Source: Herbiconiux flava
GTDB lineage: Bacteria > Actinomycetota > Actinomycetes > Actinomycetales > Microbacteriaceae
NCBI RefSeq assembly: GCF_013409865.1
Contig: NZ_JACCBM010000001.1
Location: 1,550,001 to 1,614,000 of the forward strand
DNA length: 64,000 bases
Direction: 5' to 3'
Part shown: positions 10,373 to 19,642 of the stretch, in pieces
How positions within the stretch are numbered: the stretch's first letter is position 1
Layout of the letters: the number at the start of each line of letters is the position of its first letter
Notes under the pieces: generated by a model
Seen by the model: the letters and a program-made list of their open reading frames with translations, nothing else
Told to the model about the DNA's origin: nothing
Databases searched by the model: none
Translations under genes and position numbers: made by a program

Positions 10373-11182
10373 CTAGTTGCGGAAGATGGCGATCATGCGG
10401 AGCAGCTCCAGGTACAGCCAGACGATGGTGGTCATCAGGCCGAACGCGCCGGTCCACCCGTACTTGCGGGGGGCGCCCGACTTCACGCCGCGCTGGATCA
10501 TGTCGAAGTCGAGCACCAGCGAGTAGGCCGCCATGATGACGACGACGACGCCGATGACGAGGCCGATCCAACCGCTGCGGAGACCGAACGGGTCGGTGAC
10601 CACGCCGGTGAGCATGAGCACGAGGTTCAGCAGCGAGAAGACGCCGTAGCCGACCATCGCGATCAGGAAGACCTTGGTGGCGCGCTTCGAGGCGCGGATC
10701 TTGCCGCTCGCGAACAGGGCGAGGGTGACGCCGAAGACGGCGACGGTGGCGAGCACGGCCTGGATGACGATGCCCGACCACTGGTACTCGAAGAAGCTCG
10801 AGATGGCGCCGATCGCGAGGCCCTCGAAGGCCGCGTAGGCGAGGATCAGCGGAACGGACGGCTCGCGCTTGAAGGCGTTGACGAGGCCGAGCACGAAGCC
10901 GACGAGCACGCCGACGATCATGAGGCCGAGGCCCAGAACGGTGGGGACGGGCCAGTTGGCGAGGAAGCCGATGACGCCGGTGACCAGGAAGATCGCGAAC
11001 AGGCCCGCGGTCTTCATGATGACGTCGTCGTAGCTCATGCGGTCGGTCTCGGCGGGGCCGGCGGCCGGGCGCTCGTAGAGCTGCTGGAGACCGTCTGCGG
11101 TCATCGTGGGGGTCTGTGCCACCGCCTTGCCGTTGAACACCGGATTCCGGGCGAAGGCGGGGTTGCTGGAGGACGCTGCCAT
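10373..11182 (-). CDS. Bax inhibitor-1/YccA family membrane protein
   Basis: A 269-residue protein with seven hydrophobic segments after a 60-residue soluble N-terminus that contains FNGKAVAQTPTMTADGLQQLYERP, typical of actinobacterial YccA-like proteins. The order of helices, the paired residues in GLAIGAISSFFEYQWSGI, and the C-terminal LYLELLRMIAIFRN mark the BI-1 (UPF0005) family. Members form pH-sensitive Ca2+ leak channels in some bacteria; the physiological role here is not known. The gene is transcribed leftwards and diverges from the glycerophosphodiesterase gene. ATG 11182 fits the family N-terminus, although no strong ribosome binding site precedes it. Confidence 0.9.
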   Translation of the reverse strand: MAASSSNPAFARNPVFNGKAVAQTPTMTADGLQQLYERPAAGPAETDRMSYDDVIMKTAGLFAIFLVTGVIGFLANWPVPTVLGLGLMIVGVLVGFVLGLVNAFKREPSVPLILAYAAFEGLAIGAISSFFEYQWSGIVIQAVLATVAVFGVTLALFASGKIRASKRATKVFLIAMVGYGVFSLLNLVLMLTGVVTDPFGLRSGWIGLVIGVVVVIMAAYSLVLDFDMIQRGVKSGAPRKYGWTGAFGLMTTIVWLYLELLRMIAIFRN

Positions 11183-11330
11183 GTCGTTCTCAATCTGTGC
11201 TGTGAGGGTGATCGTGGTTGCTACAAACGTAGTGCACCGTTTACAGGAAATGCCTGGACATGGGCCCGATGTGTGCCCTGAACGGGGATGTTCGCCGAGG
11301 GCGCAGGGGCGGGCTGCCGGTGGCGGGGCG

Positions 11331-11336
11331 TAGCGT
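11331..11336 (+). promoter_or_regulatory. -10 element TAGCGT, leaderless start of the GDPD gene
   Basis: TAGCGT ends 7 nt before GTG 11344 with no ribosome binding site in between. This supports GTG 11344 rather than the upstream in-frame ATG at 11260. Confidence 0.5.
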
Positions 11337-11343
11337 GTGGGGC

Positions 11344-12393
11344 GTGATCAGAGAAGCGGATGCGCGTCCCCTCGTCATCGGGCACCGAGGCGCCAGCGGG
11401 TACCGGCCGGAGCACACGGCGTCCGCGTACGAGCTGGCGTTCGCGCTCGGGGCCGACGCGGTGGAGCCCGACGTGGTGCTGACGCGCGACGGGGTCGCGG
11501 TCGTGCGGCACGAGAACGAGATCTCGGGGACGACCGATGTCGCCGCGCATCCGGAGTTCGCCGACCGCCGCACCACCAAGCACATCGACGGGCACGAGCT
11601 GACGGGGTGGTTCACCGAGGACTTCACCTGGGCCGAGCTGCAGACGCTGCGGGCACGGGAGCGGCTGCCCGAGGTGCGGCCGGCGAGCCGGAGCTTCGAC
11701 GGGCGGTTCGGGATACTTCGGCTGGCGGACGTGCTGCGGATCGTGGACGAGGCGTCTTCGTCTTCGTCTTCGTCTTCTTCTTCGCGGCTGCGGCGGGCTG
11801 TGGTCGAGCTGAAGCACGTGGCGTTCTACGACTCGATCGGGATGCCCTATGCCGAGATCGTGGCGGGGGAGCTCGCGTCGGCGGGGTGGGATGCGCGGCC
11901 GTCGCAGCTCGTGGTCGAGTCGTTCGAGAAGACGGCGCTCGCCGGGCTGCGTGCGCGCGGGGTGGCGGCGGAGTGGATCTTCCTGCTCGAGGATTCGGGA
12001 TCGCCCGCCGATCTGGTGGCGGCGCAGGGGGCCGGGGCGCCGGACTACGCGTCGTTCCTCACGCCTGCGGGGCTGGCCGCGCTGGCCGGCGAGGTCGACG
12101 GGATCAGCCTCGACAAGGCGACGATCATGCCGCGGGATCTGAAGGGATCGGCACACGGGGTGAGCGACGTGGTGCCGCGGGCGCACGCCGCCGGACTGTC
12201 GGTGTTCACGTGGACGCTGCGGGCGGAGAACCGCTTCCTGCCGCGGAACTTCCGGCTGGGGCGGGACAAGGCGGCGTTCGGGGCGTGGGAGGACGAGTTC
12301 GCGGCGATCCTGTCGTCGGGGGTCGACGGGGTGTTCGCGGATCAGCCGGATCTGGCGGTGCGGGCGCGGGAGCTGGTGGCGCTCCGCGGATGA
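11344..12393 (+). CDS. Glycerophosphodiester phosphodiesterase
   Basis: Hydrolyses glycerophosphodiesters, such as deacylated phospholipids, to glycerol 3-phosphate and an alcohol. The catalytic HRGASGYRPEHT motif comes at residues 14-25, followed by the metal-binding EPDVVLTRDG and a His in VVRHENEISG. The family core KHVAFYDSIGMP and the final WTLRAENRFLP segment place it with bacterial GDPD proteins (UgpQ/GlpQ type). No signal peptide is seen with this start, so it is predicted to be cytoplasmic. An unusual run of ten serines (bases 11755-11784) interrupts the region between the first and second halves. Its product would feed GlpD, encoded upstream in the same window. Confidence 0.9.
   Translation: MIREADARPLVIGHRGASGYRPEHTASAYELAFALGADAVEPDVVLTRDGVAVVRHENEISGTTDVAAHPEFADRRTTKHIDGHELTGWFTEDFTWAELQTLRARERLPEVRPASRSFDGRFGILRLADVLRIVDEASSSSSSSSSSRLRRAVVELKHVAFYDSIGMPYAEIVAGELASAGWDARPSQLVVESFEKTALAGLRARGVAAEWIFLLEDSGSPADLVAAQGAGAPDYASFLTPAGLAALAGEVDGISLDKATIMPRDLKGSAHGVSDVVPRAHAAGLSVFTWTLRAENRFLPRNFRLGRDKAAFGAWEDEFAAILSSGVDGVFADQPDLAVRARELVALRG
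11755..11784 (+). repeat. Coding TCTTCG microsatellite (ten Ser codons)
   Basis: Three exact TCTTCG hexamers followed by TCT TCT TCT TCG encode ten consecutive serines in the glycerophosphodiesterase. A hexamer or triplet change would keep the frame, so length variation is tolerated. Confidence 0.85.
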
Positions 12394-12410
12394 GCGTCGG
12401 TGGTGCGACC

Positions 12411-12416
12411 TAGACT
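12411..12416 (+). promoter_or_regulatory. -10 element TAGACT before pcrA
   Basis: TAGACT ends 9 nt before ATG 12426. A GGAGGAG purine run occupies the gap, so this is either a leaderless start or a promoter with a minimal leader. Confidence 0.4.
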
Positions 12417-12425
12417 TGGAGGAGC

Positions 12426-14885
12426 ATGAGCGACACCACCACTCCCCGTCTTCAGCCTGTCGTCGTCGACCCTTCGGGCGGGTCCGCCGGCGGTGCTCCG
12501 GAGGGTGACGAGCTGCTCGCCGGGCTCAACCCCGAGCAGCGCGAGGCGGTCGTCTACCGCGGGCAGGCGCTGCTGATCGTCGCGGGCGCCGGCAGTGGAA
12601 AGACCCGGGTGCTGACGCACCGCATCGCCGGGCTGATCAAGAGCGGTGAGGCGTGGCCGAGCCAGATCCTCGCGATCACGTTCACCAACAAGGCCGCCGC
12701 CGAGATGCGCGAGCGCGTCGGGCACCTGCTGGGGCAGGTCGCCGAGGGCATGTGGATCTCGACGTTCCACTCGGCCTGCGTGCGCATCCTGCGTCGGGAG
12801 GCCGAGAACTTCGGCTTCACCAAGAGCTTCACCATCTACGACTCGGCCGACTCGCGAGCGCTGGTCAAGCGCATCATCAAAGACCTGCAGGCCGACACCT
12901 TCGGCTTCACCGTCTCGCAGGTCACCGCGAAGATCTCCAAGCTCAAGAACGAGCTCGCCGACGCCGACAGCTACGCACGCACGGCGAACTTCAACGACCC
13001 GCAGGAGGCGATGTTCGTCGAGTGCTTCCGGGCCTACAGCCGGGCGCTCCGTGAGGCGAACGCCTTCGACTTCGACGACCTGATCAGCCAGACGGTGTTC
13101 CTGTTCCGGGCGTTCCCGCAGGTGGCCGAGAAGTACCAGCGGCGGTTCCGGCACATCCTCGTCGACGAGTACCAGGACACGAACCACGCGCAGTACTCGC
13201 TCATCCGCGAGCTCACCAAGGCGCCCGAGTCGAATGAGCTGTCCGGGCTCGCGTCGTTCGGCGGGGGCGGGGCGTCGCTGACGGTCGTCGGCGACTCCGA
13301 CCAGTCGATCTATGCGTTCCGCGGGGCCGACATCCGCAACATCGTCGAGTTCGAGCGCGACTTCCCGGGCGCTCGCGTCGTTCTGCTCGAGCAGAACTAC
13401 CGGTCGACCCAGAACATCCTCTCGGCCGCCAACGCGGTCATCTCGAACAACTTCGACCGCAAGGACAAGAAGCTCTGGACGGCCGTCGGCGACGGCGAGA
13501 AGATCATCGGCTTCACGGGGTACTCGGGGCACGACGAGGCCCAGTTCGTGGCCGACGAGATCGCGAAGCTGCACGAGGGGGGCATGGCGTACAACGACAT
13601 CGCCGTGTTCTACCGCACCAACTCGCAGACGCGAGCGCTGGAGGAGATCTTCATCCGCTCGGCGCTGCCGTACCGGGTGCTCGGGGGCACCAAGTTCTAC
13701 GAGCGGGCCGAGATCAAGGACGCGATGGCCTACCTCTCGGCCGTCGCGAACCCCTTCGACGGTCTGGCGCTGCGGCGCATCCTGAACACCCCGAAGCGCG
13801 GCATCGGGCCGGCGACCGAGACGGCGCTCGCCGGGTTCGCCGAGCGCAACGAGATCAGCTACCGCGAGGCGATGCGCCGGGCGAAGGAGCTGAGCCTCGG
13901 GCCGAAGGTGACCGGGGCGATCCTGCAGCTCGCGGGGCTGCTCGACGAGGCGAGCGAGCTCGTCGACCCGTCGCGGGTCGGGGGCGAGGCCCCTGTCAGC
14001 GAGGTGCTGCAGGTGCTGATGGAGCGGAGCGCCTACGTGGCCACGCTGCGCGCCAGCCGCGACCCGCAGGACGAGGCGCGGGCCGAGAACGTCGAGGAAC
14101 TGCTCGCAGTGACCAAGGAGTTCAACCGCAACAACCCCGACGGCACGTTGCTGGACTTCCTGACCGAGGTGTCGCTCGTGGCCGCGGTCGACGACCTCGA
14201 CGACTCCAGCGGAACGGTGTCGCTGATGACGCTGCACACCGCCAAGGGGCTCGAGTACGACGCCGTGTTCCTCACCGGGGTCGAGGAGGACCTGCTGCCG
14301 CACCGCATGTCGGCCGGCGAGCCGGGCGGGCCCGCGGAGGAGCGCCGGCTGTTCTACGTGGGCATCACGCGCGCGCGGAAGCGGCTGTTCATCTCGCTGG
14401 CCATGACGCGAGCGCAGTTCGGCGAGACCGCGGTGGCGATGCCGAGCCGGTACCTGCAGGAGATCCCGGCGGAGCTGGTGGAGTGGATCCAGTCGCCGGG
14501 CATGGCGTCGCGCGGCGGCAGCGAGACGCGGGCGCTGAACGGGTCGCGGGGCGGCAGCTACGGCGGCGTCAGCTATGGGTCGCGTTCGGGCTCGGGTTCG
14601 TCGTCGGGCTCGGGCTCGCCGCGCTTCGGAGCCGACGGCGGCTACGGGCTGCCGCCGGGGCCACCCCGGCCGAAGACCGAGTGGGCGAACCGCGTGACGG
14701 GGCAGGTGCGGGACAACGGCGACCTGACGCTCGTTCCCGGCGACCGCATCAAGCACGCCGACTTCGGCGAGGGCCGCGTCAACCAGGTCACGGGCGAGGG
14801 CGCCAAGCGCGTGGCGCACGTCACCTTCGAGGCGGTCGGCGCCAAGAAGCTCCTGATCAAGATCGCCCCCATCGAGAAACTCTGA
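12426..14885 (+). CDS. pcrA: ATP-dependent 3'-5' DNA helicase PcrA/UvrD
   Basis: A superfamily 1A helicase of 819 residues acting in nucleotide excision repair and in removing RecA or stalled polymerase. Walker A is AGAGSGKT (residues 53-60), motif Ia ITFTNKAA, motif II VDEYQDTN (about 244-251), motif III VVGDSDQSIYAFRGA, motif IV LEQNYRST, motif V VSLMTLHTAKGLEYD and motif VI ERRLFYVGITRA. After a Gly/Ser-rich linker, the C-terminal 50 residues (PGDRIKHADFGEGRV to the end) form the PcrA Tudor-like domain that contacts RNA polymerase. The ATG follows GGAGGAG. This is the UvrD1/PcrA form common in actinobacteria. Confidence 0.96.
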   Translation: MSDTTTPRLQPVVVDPSGGSAGGAPEGDELLAGLNPEQREAVVYRGQALLIVAGAGSGKTRVLTHRIAGLIKSGEAWPSQILAITFTNKAAAEMRERVGHLLGQVAEGMWISTFHSACVRILRREAENFGFTKSFTIYDSADSRALVKRIIKDLQADTFGFTVSQVTAKISKLKNELADADSYARTANFNDPQEAMFVECFRAYSRALREANAFDFDDLISQTVFLFRAFPQVAEKYQRRFRHILVDEYQDTNHAQYSLIRELTKAPESNELSGLASFGGGGASLTVVGDSDQSIYAFRGADIRNIVEFERDFPGARVVLLEQNYRSTQNILSAANAVISNNFDRKDKKLWTAVGDGEKIIGFTGYSGHDEAQFVADEIAKLHEGGMAYNDIAVFYRTNSQTRALEEIFIRSALPYRVLGGTKFYERAEIKDAMAYLSAVANPFDGLALRRILNTPKRGIGPATETALAGFAERNEISYREAMRRAKELSLGPKVTGAILQLAGLLDEASELVDPSRVGGEAPVSEVLQVLMERSAYVATLRASRDPQDEARAENVEELLAVTKEFNRNNPDGTLLDFLTEVSLVAAVDDLDDSSGTVSLMTLHTAKGLEYDAVFLTGVEEDLLPHRMSAGEPGGPAEERRLFYVGITRARKRLFISLAMTRAQFGETAVAMPSRYLQEIPAELVEWIQSPGMASRGGSETRALNGSRGGSYGGVSYGSRSGSGSSSGSGSPRFGADGGYGLPPGPPRPKTEWANRVTGQVRDNGDLTLVPGDRIKHADFGEGRVNQVTGEGAKRVAHVTFEAVGAKKLLIKIAPIEKL

Positions 14886-15027
14886 GCTGCGGCGGACCGG
14901 TGGTCGCCTACCCGCTGCTGTCTGCCCATCGCGGCTGACGCCGTCTCATCCACGGTCGACCGCTCCGCGTGCGCCGGCCCCGCAGCGTCACCGGGCGGTG
15001 AGCGGCCGAGGTGGTGGCGGGCCCGAT

Positions 15028-15043
15028 CCGACGGGAGCGTCGG
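15028..15043 (-). terminator. Short hairpin at the convergent ends of pcrA and the surface-protein gene
   Basis: CCGAC (15028-15032) pairs with GTCGG (15039-15043), just after the leftward stop at 15050. The remaining 140 bases up to the pcrA stop show no other clear structure. Confidence 0.25.
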
Positions 15044-15049
15044 TGGGCG

Positions 15050-17113
15050 TCACCCCCGGCGTCGCCGGGTGGGCATCGTGGCGCCTGCGAGGCCGGCCAG
15101 CGCGAGGCCGAGGATGAGTGCCCCGACTGCCGTGGCAGTGGCCATCGCTGTGGGGCCGGCCGGTGCGCCGGTGAGCGGGAGCCGGCCGGTCGCGTCCGGT
15201 GGAGCCGGGGAGGTCGGGACGGCGGGCGGCGGGGTCGTCGCCGGGGGAGCCATCGGCGGCGCGGTGAGGGAGATGGCTTCTGAGGCATGGACGCGGTGGT
15301 CGGCGAACGCCGGGACCAGCGATGCTTCGACGGACTCACCATCGACGCTCTCACCCGTCGGCTCGGCGGTGACATCGGGCAGCGCGGCGGGGGTGGAGCC
15401 GTCGGACTCGGTGACGAAGTAGTAGTGACCGGGCCTCGTCACGGGGAGGCAGGCGGAGGGGTGATCGCCGTCCGCGGAGACGGAGGTCGTGGTGCGGCCG
15501 GCGACCGGGAAGTCGCGCCAGTCGTCCGGGGTCGACTCGAGCTCGGGCAGCGCCGGGAGCGGGCCCAGGAGGGTCGAGCGAACCTCGATCGGGTCGATCC
15601 CGGCGGGCAGGCCCTCGAGGTGAAGGGTGTCGGCGACGCAGGCTGGTGCGAGCAGGGACAGGACCGGCACGGTCCCGTCGTCGCCTGCAGCGGCGGAGGA
15701 CGCCGTGGTGGCGAGGGCCTGAGGTGCGTCCAGGTCATGGGGGCCGGGATGGGGCGGCGGCGTCGTGGATGTGGAGTCGGGGAGAGGGGTAGCCGTGGTG
15801 GTGAGAGTGGGGGCCGCGGGCGCGAGGGTGGTCTCGGTGGCGGCGCCGAAGGGGGAGGCCCAGGGGCGGAGGCGGGTGCCGCCCTGGGAGGGTGGGGTGC
15901 GGGCGGGGTCGATGGAGTCGGTCCAGACGTAGAAGCCGGGGGACGGGACGGTGCAGGGCGGGGAGTCGTAGCGGCGCGGTCCGGCTGCCGCGAGGGTCTC
16001 GACCGTGCACACGACGGGGCCTCCGGCGGGTGGGGCTTCAGCCTGCACAGGGGCTGCAGGAAAGGGGCCGTGGAGGATGCTCGTGATCACGACGGGGATG
16101 GGAGCCAGGGTGCCGTCGGGGGTCGTGTAGACGCCCCAGCCGGGGCCCGCGGGCGAGGACGGGTGGACCGAGAGGTGGAGAGCGTCGGTCAGGGCGTCGC
16201 CGGGCTGGACGACCGCGGCACTGGTCCGGGTCTGCACGCGGGGAGCGAAGGGCAGCTCGCTGGGGGCGGTGGCGCGGTCGGTCGCGCGGGCGTCGCGGGG
16301 GTAGGGGTGGTCGACGAGCAGGCTCTGGTTGGGGCCGGTGTTGCGGCCGAGGCGGAAGCCCGGGCCGAAGGGGAGCGCGCGGTACTCGACGGTGACCGAG
16401 ACCGTCTCGGTCGTGCCCTGCTGCGCCGGGAGGATGGCCGCCGAGGTGCCGTTCGGCACCGTGCGGGTGCGGCTGCCGTCGTCGAAGGTTGCTCCCGTCA
16501 GGGTGAACCGCCCGGGGAACGAGCCGGCGGGAACGGTGGCGCGGCCGGCCAGGTAGTCGACGACGAGCTCCGAGCGCACCGAGCCCCCGGGCCCATCGAG
16601 ATCGAGCGAGACGGTCGCCGAGACCCCGGTGGAGGCGCCGCCCGGCTCGTCGGCGCGGGACAGGATGTGGTTCGCCGCGATGACGACGTCGGCCGCCGAG
16701 TCGTTGGCCCGGCGGGCGAAGTAGGCCTGGTCGTGGCCGGCGAGGCCTGCGACCGTCCAGGTGGCCAGCTGCGCCGACGCCGCCGAGAGCGGGTCGGCCG
16801 GCGAGCCGAAGTTGCGGGAGATGTAAGCCAGCCGCGCCGAGTCGGCCGCCGAGTACTCGCCCGTGGTCGAGCCGTCGACGTAGGTCACCTCGGTGCCGGC
16901 CGGCTGCGGCTTCTCGACGTCGAGGCAGTAGCCCGTGTTGCCGTCGTCGAGGCGGTACGAGCCGATCCACGAGGCGTGGTCGCCCGCCCACATCACCCCC
17001 TGGCCGTGGGCGACGGCCCGGGCCGCGAGTGCCGGGCCTGCGGCGAGGAGGCCGCCCAGCGCCAGGACGGCTGCGGCGAGGAGGAACGAGAGGAGGCGGA
17101 GGCGTGGGTTCAT
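15050..17113 (-). CDS. LPxTG-anchored surface protein with N-terminal thioester (TQXA-like) domain
   Basis: A predicted 687-residue cell-wall protein. It has a Sec signal peptide (MNPRLRLL, hydrophobic to about residue 30, AxA-type site ALAARA). The sortase signal LPLTG starts at about residue 645, followed by a hydrophobic stretch and the tail TRRRRG. The N-terminal domain has NTGYCLDVEKP with Cys63 and AQLATWTVAG with Gln115. This spacing and context fit a Cys-Gln thioester domain, as found in Gram-positive adhesins. The middle is Pro/Thr-rich with repeated modules resembling extracellular Ig-like stalks. The gene is monocistronic and no sortase gene is in the window. The thioester assignment is inference from motifs; wall anchoring is well supported. 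Confidence 0.75.
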   Translation of the reverse strand: MNPRLRLLSFLLAAAVLALGGLLAAGPALAARAVAHGQGVMWAGDHASWIGSYRLDDGNTGYCLDVEKPQPAGTEVTYVDGSTTGEYSAADSARLAYISRNFGSPADPLSAASAQLATWTVAGLAGHDQAYFARRANDSAADVVIAANHILSRADEPGGASTGVSATVSLDLDGPGGSVRSELVVDYLAGRATVPAGSFPGRFTLTGATFDDGSRTRTVPNGTSAAILPAQQGTTETVSVTVEYRALPFGPGFRLGRNTGPNQSLLVDHPYPRDARATDRATAPSELPFAPRVQTRTSAAVVQPGDALTDALHLSVHPSSPAGPGWGVYTTPDGTLAPIPVVITSILHGPFPAAPVQAEAPPAGGPVVCTVETLAAAGPRRYDSPPCTVPSPGFYVWTDSIDPARTPPSQGGTRLRPWASPFGAATETTLAPAAPTLTTTATPLPDSTSTTPPPHPGPHDLDAPQALATTASSAAAGDDGTVPVLSLLAPACVADTLHLEGLPAGIDPIEVRSTLLGPLPALPELESTPDDWRDFPVAGRTTTSVSADGDHPSACLPVTRPGHYYFVTESDGSTPAALPDVTAEPTGESVDGESVEASLVPAFADHRVHASEAISLTAPPMAPPATTPPPAVPTSPAPPDATGRLPLTGAPAGPTAMATATAVGALILGLALAGLAGATMPTRRRRG

Positions 17114-17261
17114 GCGGACAGCGTGCCGGGCGGGCATCCGGAGCCTGAGGTCGGCGGCGGCATCTGTGGAGAACGCCGAGCATCGGGAGACTGTGCAGGA
17201 CGGGAGGGCGCCCAGGCGGGTGCTGCGACGGCCCTCGAAGGGGAGCGTCGGCGGGCGGGGG

Positions 17262-17267
17262 TAATGT
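17262..17267 (+). promoter_or_regulatory. Possible -10 element of sucCD
   Basis: TAATGT in the 261-bp gap between the divergent surface-protein gene and sucC is the best -10-like hexamer. A transcript from here would have a leader of about 100 nt. No other feature is evident in the gap. Confidence 0.25.
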
Positions 17268-17374
17268 TCTAGGTGGTGTCCGGAGCGACGAAGCGGAACA
17301 TGCCCTCCGTCGCGCCGTGAGTCATGTCCTGAGTGACTGCCAGGACGACGAGTTGAACGGATTGGAAGACCAGC

Positions 17375-18547
17375 GTGGATCTATTCGAATACCAGGCCAG
17401 AGACCTCTTCGAGAGCTACGGCGTGCCCGTGCTCCCTGGAATCGTCGCCGACACCCCTGAGGAGGTGCGCGCAGCGGCCGAGAAGCTCGGTGGCGTCACC
17501 GTCGTCAAGGCCCAGGTCAAGGTCGGCGGTCGCGGCAAGGCCGGCGGCGTCAAGGTGGCGAAGACGCCCGACGAGGCCGAAGAGGCGGCGAAGGCCGTCC
17601 TCGGCCTCGACATCAAGGGCCACGAGGTCAAGCGCGTCATGGTCGCCGGCGGTGCCCGCATCGCCGAGGAGTTCTACTTCTCGGTGCTGCTCGACCGCGC
17701 CAACCGCTCCTACCTCTCGCTGACGAGCTACGAGGGCGGCATGGAGATCGAGCAGCTCGCCGTCGAGCGCCCCGAGGCCCTCGCCCGCATCGAGGTCGAC
17801 CCCATCGCGGGCATCGACCTCGAGACCGCGAAGTCGATCGCCGTGCAGGCGAACTTCCCGGCCGAGCTGGTCGACAAGGTCGCTCCCGTGTTCGTGAAGC
17901 TGTGGGAGGTCTACAAGGGCGAGGACGCCACGCTCGTCGAGGTGAACCCGCTCGTCCTCACCGAGGAGGGCGAGATCATCGCCCTCGACGGGAAGGTCTC
18001 GCTCGACGAGAACGCCGACTTCCGCCACCCGGGTCACGAGGCGCTCGAAGACGCCGAGGCGGCCGATCCGCTCGAGGCCAAGGCCAAGAAGCTCGGCCTC
18101 AACTACGTCAAGCTCGACGGCCAGGTCGGCGTGATCGGCAACGGCGCGGGGCTCGTCATGTCGACGCTCGACGTCGTCTCCTATGCGGGTGAGAAGCACG
18201 ACGGCGTGAAGCCGGCGAACTTCCTCGACATCGGCGGCGGAGCCTCGGCCCAGGTGATGGCCAACGGGCTCGACGTCATCCTCGGCGACGAGCAGGTCAA
18301 GAGCGTGTTCGTGAACGTGTTCGGTGGCATCACCGCCTGCGACGCGGTGGCGAACGGCATCGTCGGCGCCCTCGAGGTGCTCGGCGACACGGCGACCAAG
18401 CCGCTCGTGGTGCGGCTCGACGGCAACAAGGTCGAGGAGGGCCGCGCCATCCTCGAGAAGGCCGCGCACCCGCTGGTGACCCTGGCCCTGACGATGGACG
18501 ACGGCGCCGACAAGGCCGCCGAGCTGGCCGCTGCGGCGAGCAAGTAA
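17375..18547 (+). CDS. sucC: Succinyl-CoA ligase, beta subunit
   Basis: Forms, with SucD, the TCA-cycle enzyme that interconverts succinyl-CoA and succinate with nucleotide phosphorylation. At 390 residues it has the ATP-grasp N-terminal domain ([42 protein letters not shown]) and the C-terminal CoA-ligase domain ([33 protein letters not shown]). The start is GTG 17375 with GGAAG 8 nt upstream. sucD follows after 28 bp. In actinobacteria this pair usually lies near perM and purNH, as it does here. Confidence 0.97.
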   Translation: MDLFEYQARDLFESYGVPVLPGIVADTPEEVRAAAEKLGGVTVVKAQVKVGGRGKAGGVKVAKTPDEAEEAAKAVLGLDIKGHEVKRVMVAGGARIAEEFYFSVLLDRANRSYLSLTSYEGGMEIEQLAVERPEALARIEVDPIAGIDLETAKSIAVQANFPAELVDKVAPVFVKLWEVYKGEDATLVEVNPLVLTEEGEIIALDGKVSLDENADFRHPGHEALEDAEAADPLEAKAKKLGLNYVKLDGQVGVIGNGAGLVMSTLDVVSYAGEKHDGVKPANFLDIGGGASAQVMANGLDVILGDEQVKSVFVNVFGGITACDAVANGIVGALEVLGDTATKPLVVRLDGNKVEEGRAILEKAAHPLVTLALTMDDGADKAAELAAAASK

Positions 18548-18563
18548 GCGGCGAGCGAAGTAG

Positions 18564-19478
<915 letters not shown>

Positions 19479-19493
19479 CCACGAGCTCCCTGC

Positions 19494-19529
19494 ACGACGG
19501 CCCGTCCCTCACCGGGGGCGGGCCGTCGT
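19494..19529 (+). terminator. Terminator of sucCD
   Basis: The arms ACGACGGCCCG (19494-19504) and CGGGCCGTCGT (19519-19529) form a perfect 11-bp stem with a 14-nt loop, 15 nt after the sucD stop. There is no long T-tract, as is usual in high-GC actinobacteria. Confidence 0.65.
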
Positions 19530-19549
19530 CGTCCCCGTCGACCTGCCAG

Positions 19550-19621
19550 AATGTGCAGAACGACCAGAATGTGCAGAACGACCAGAATGTGCAGAACGAC
19601 CCGAATGTGCAGCACGACCCC
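19550..19621 (+). repeat. Four 18-bp tandem repeats between sucD and a membrane gene
   Basis: The unit AATGTGCAGAACGACCAG occurs twice exactly, then with one and then three mismatches. It lies between the sucCD terminator and the start of the next gene. It could be read in frame with that gene (NVQNDQ units), but a better start lies downstream. Confidence 0.85.
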
Positions 19622-19642
19622 GAGGCGATGAGGAGGCCGGCC

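Noticed and set aside
11260..11343. Upstream start (11260) for the glycerophosphodiesterase
   Set aside because: The added 28 residues are Arg/Gly-rich without similarity. A -10 box lies inside them and GTG 11344 fits the leaderless pattern.
11755..11784. TCTTCG repeat considered as a frameshift or pseudogene sign
   Set aside because: The frame stays open and the protein is conserved on both sides, so the gene is intact.
15287..17272. A 661-codon plus-strand frame opposite the surface-protein gene
   Set aside because: Its product is Gly/Arg/Val-rich without any fold, while the minus strand gives a signal peptide, a thioester motif and LPLTG.
19550..19621. Tandem repeat considered as a CRISPR array
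   Set aside because: The 18-bp units are adjacent with no spacers, and no cas genes are present.
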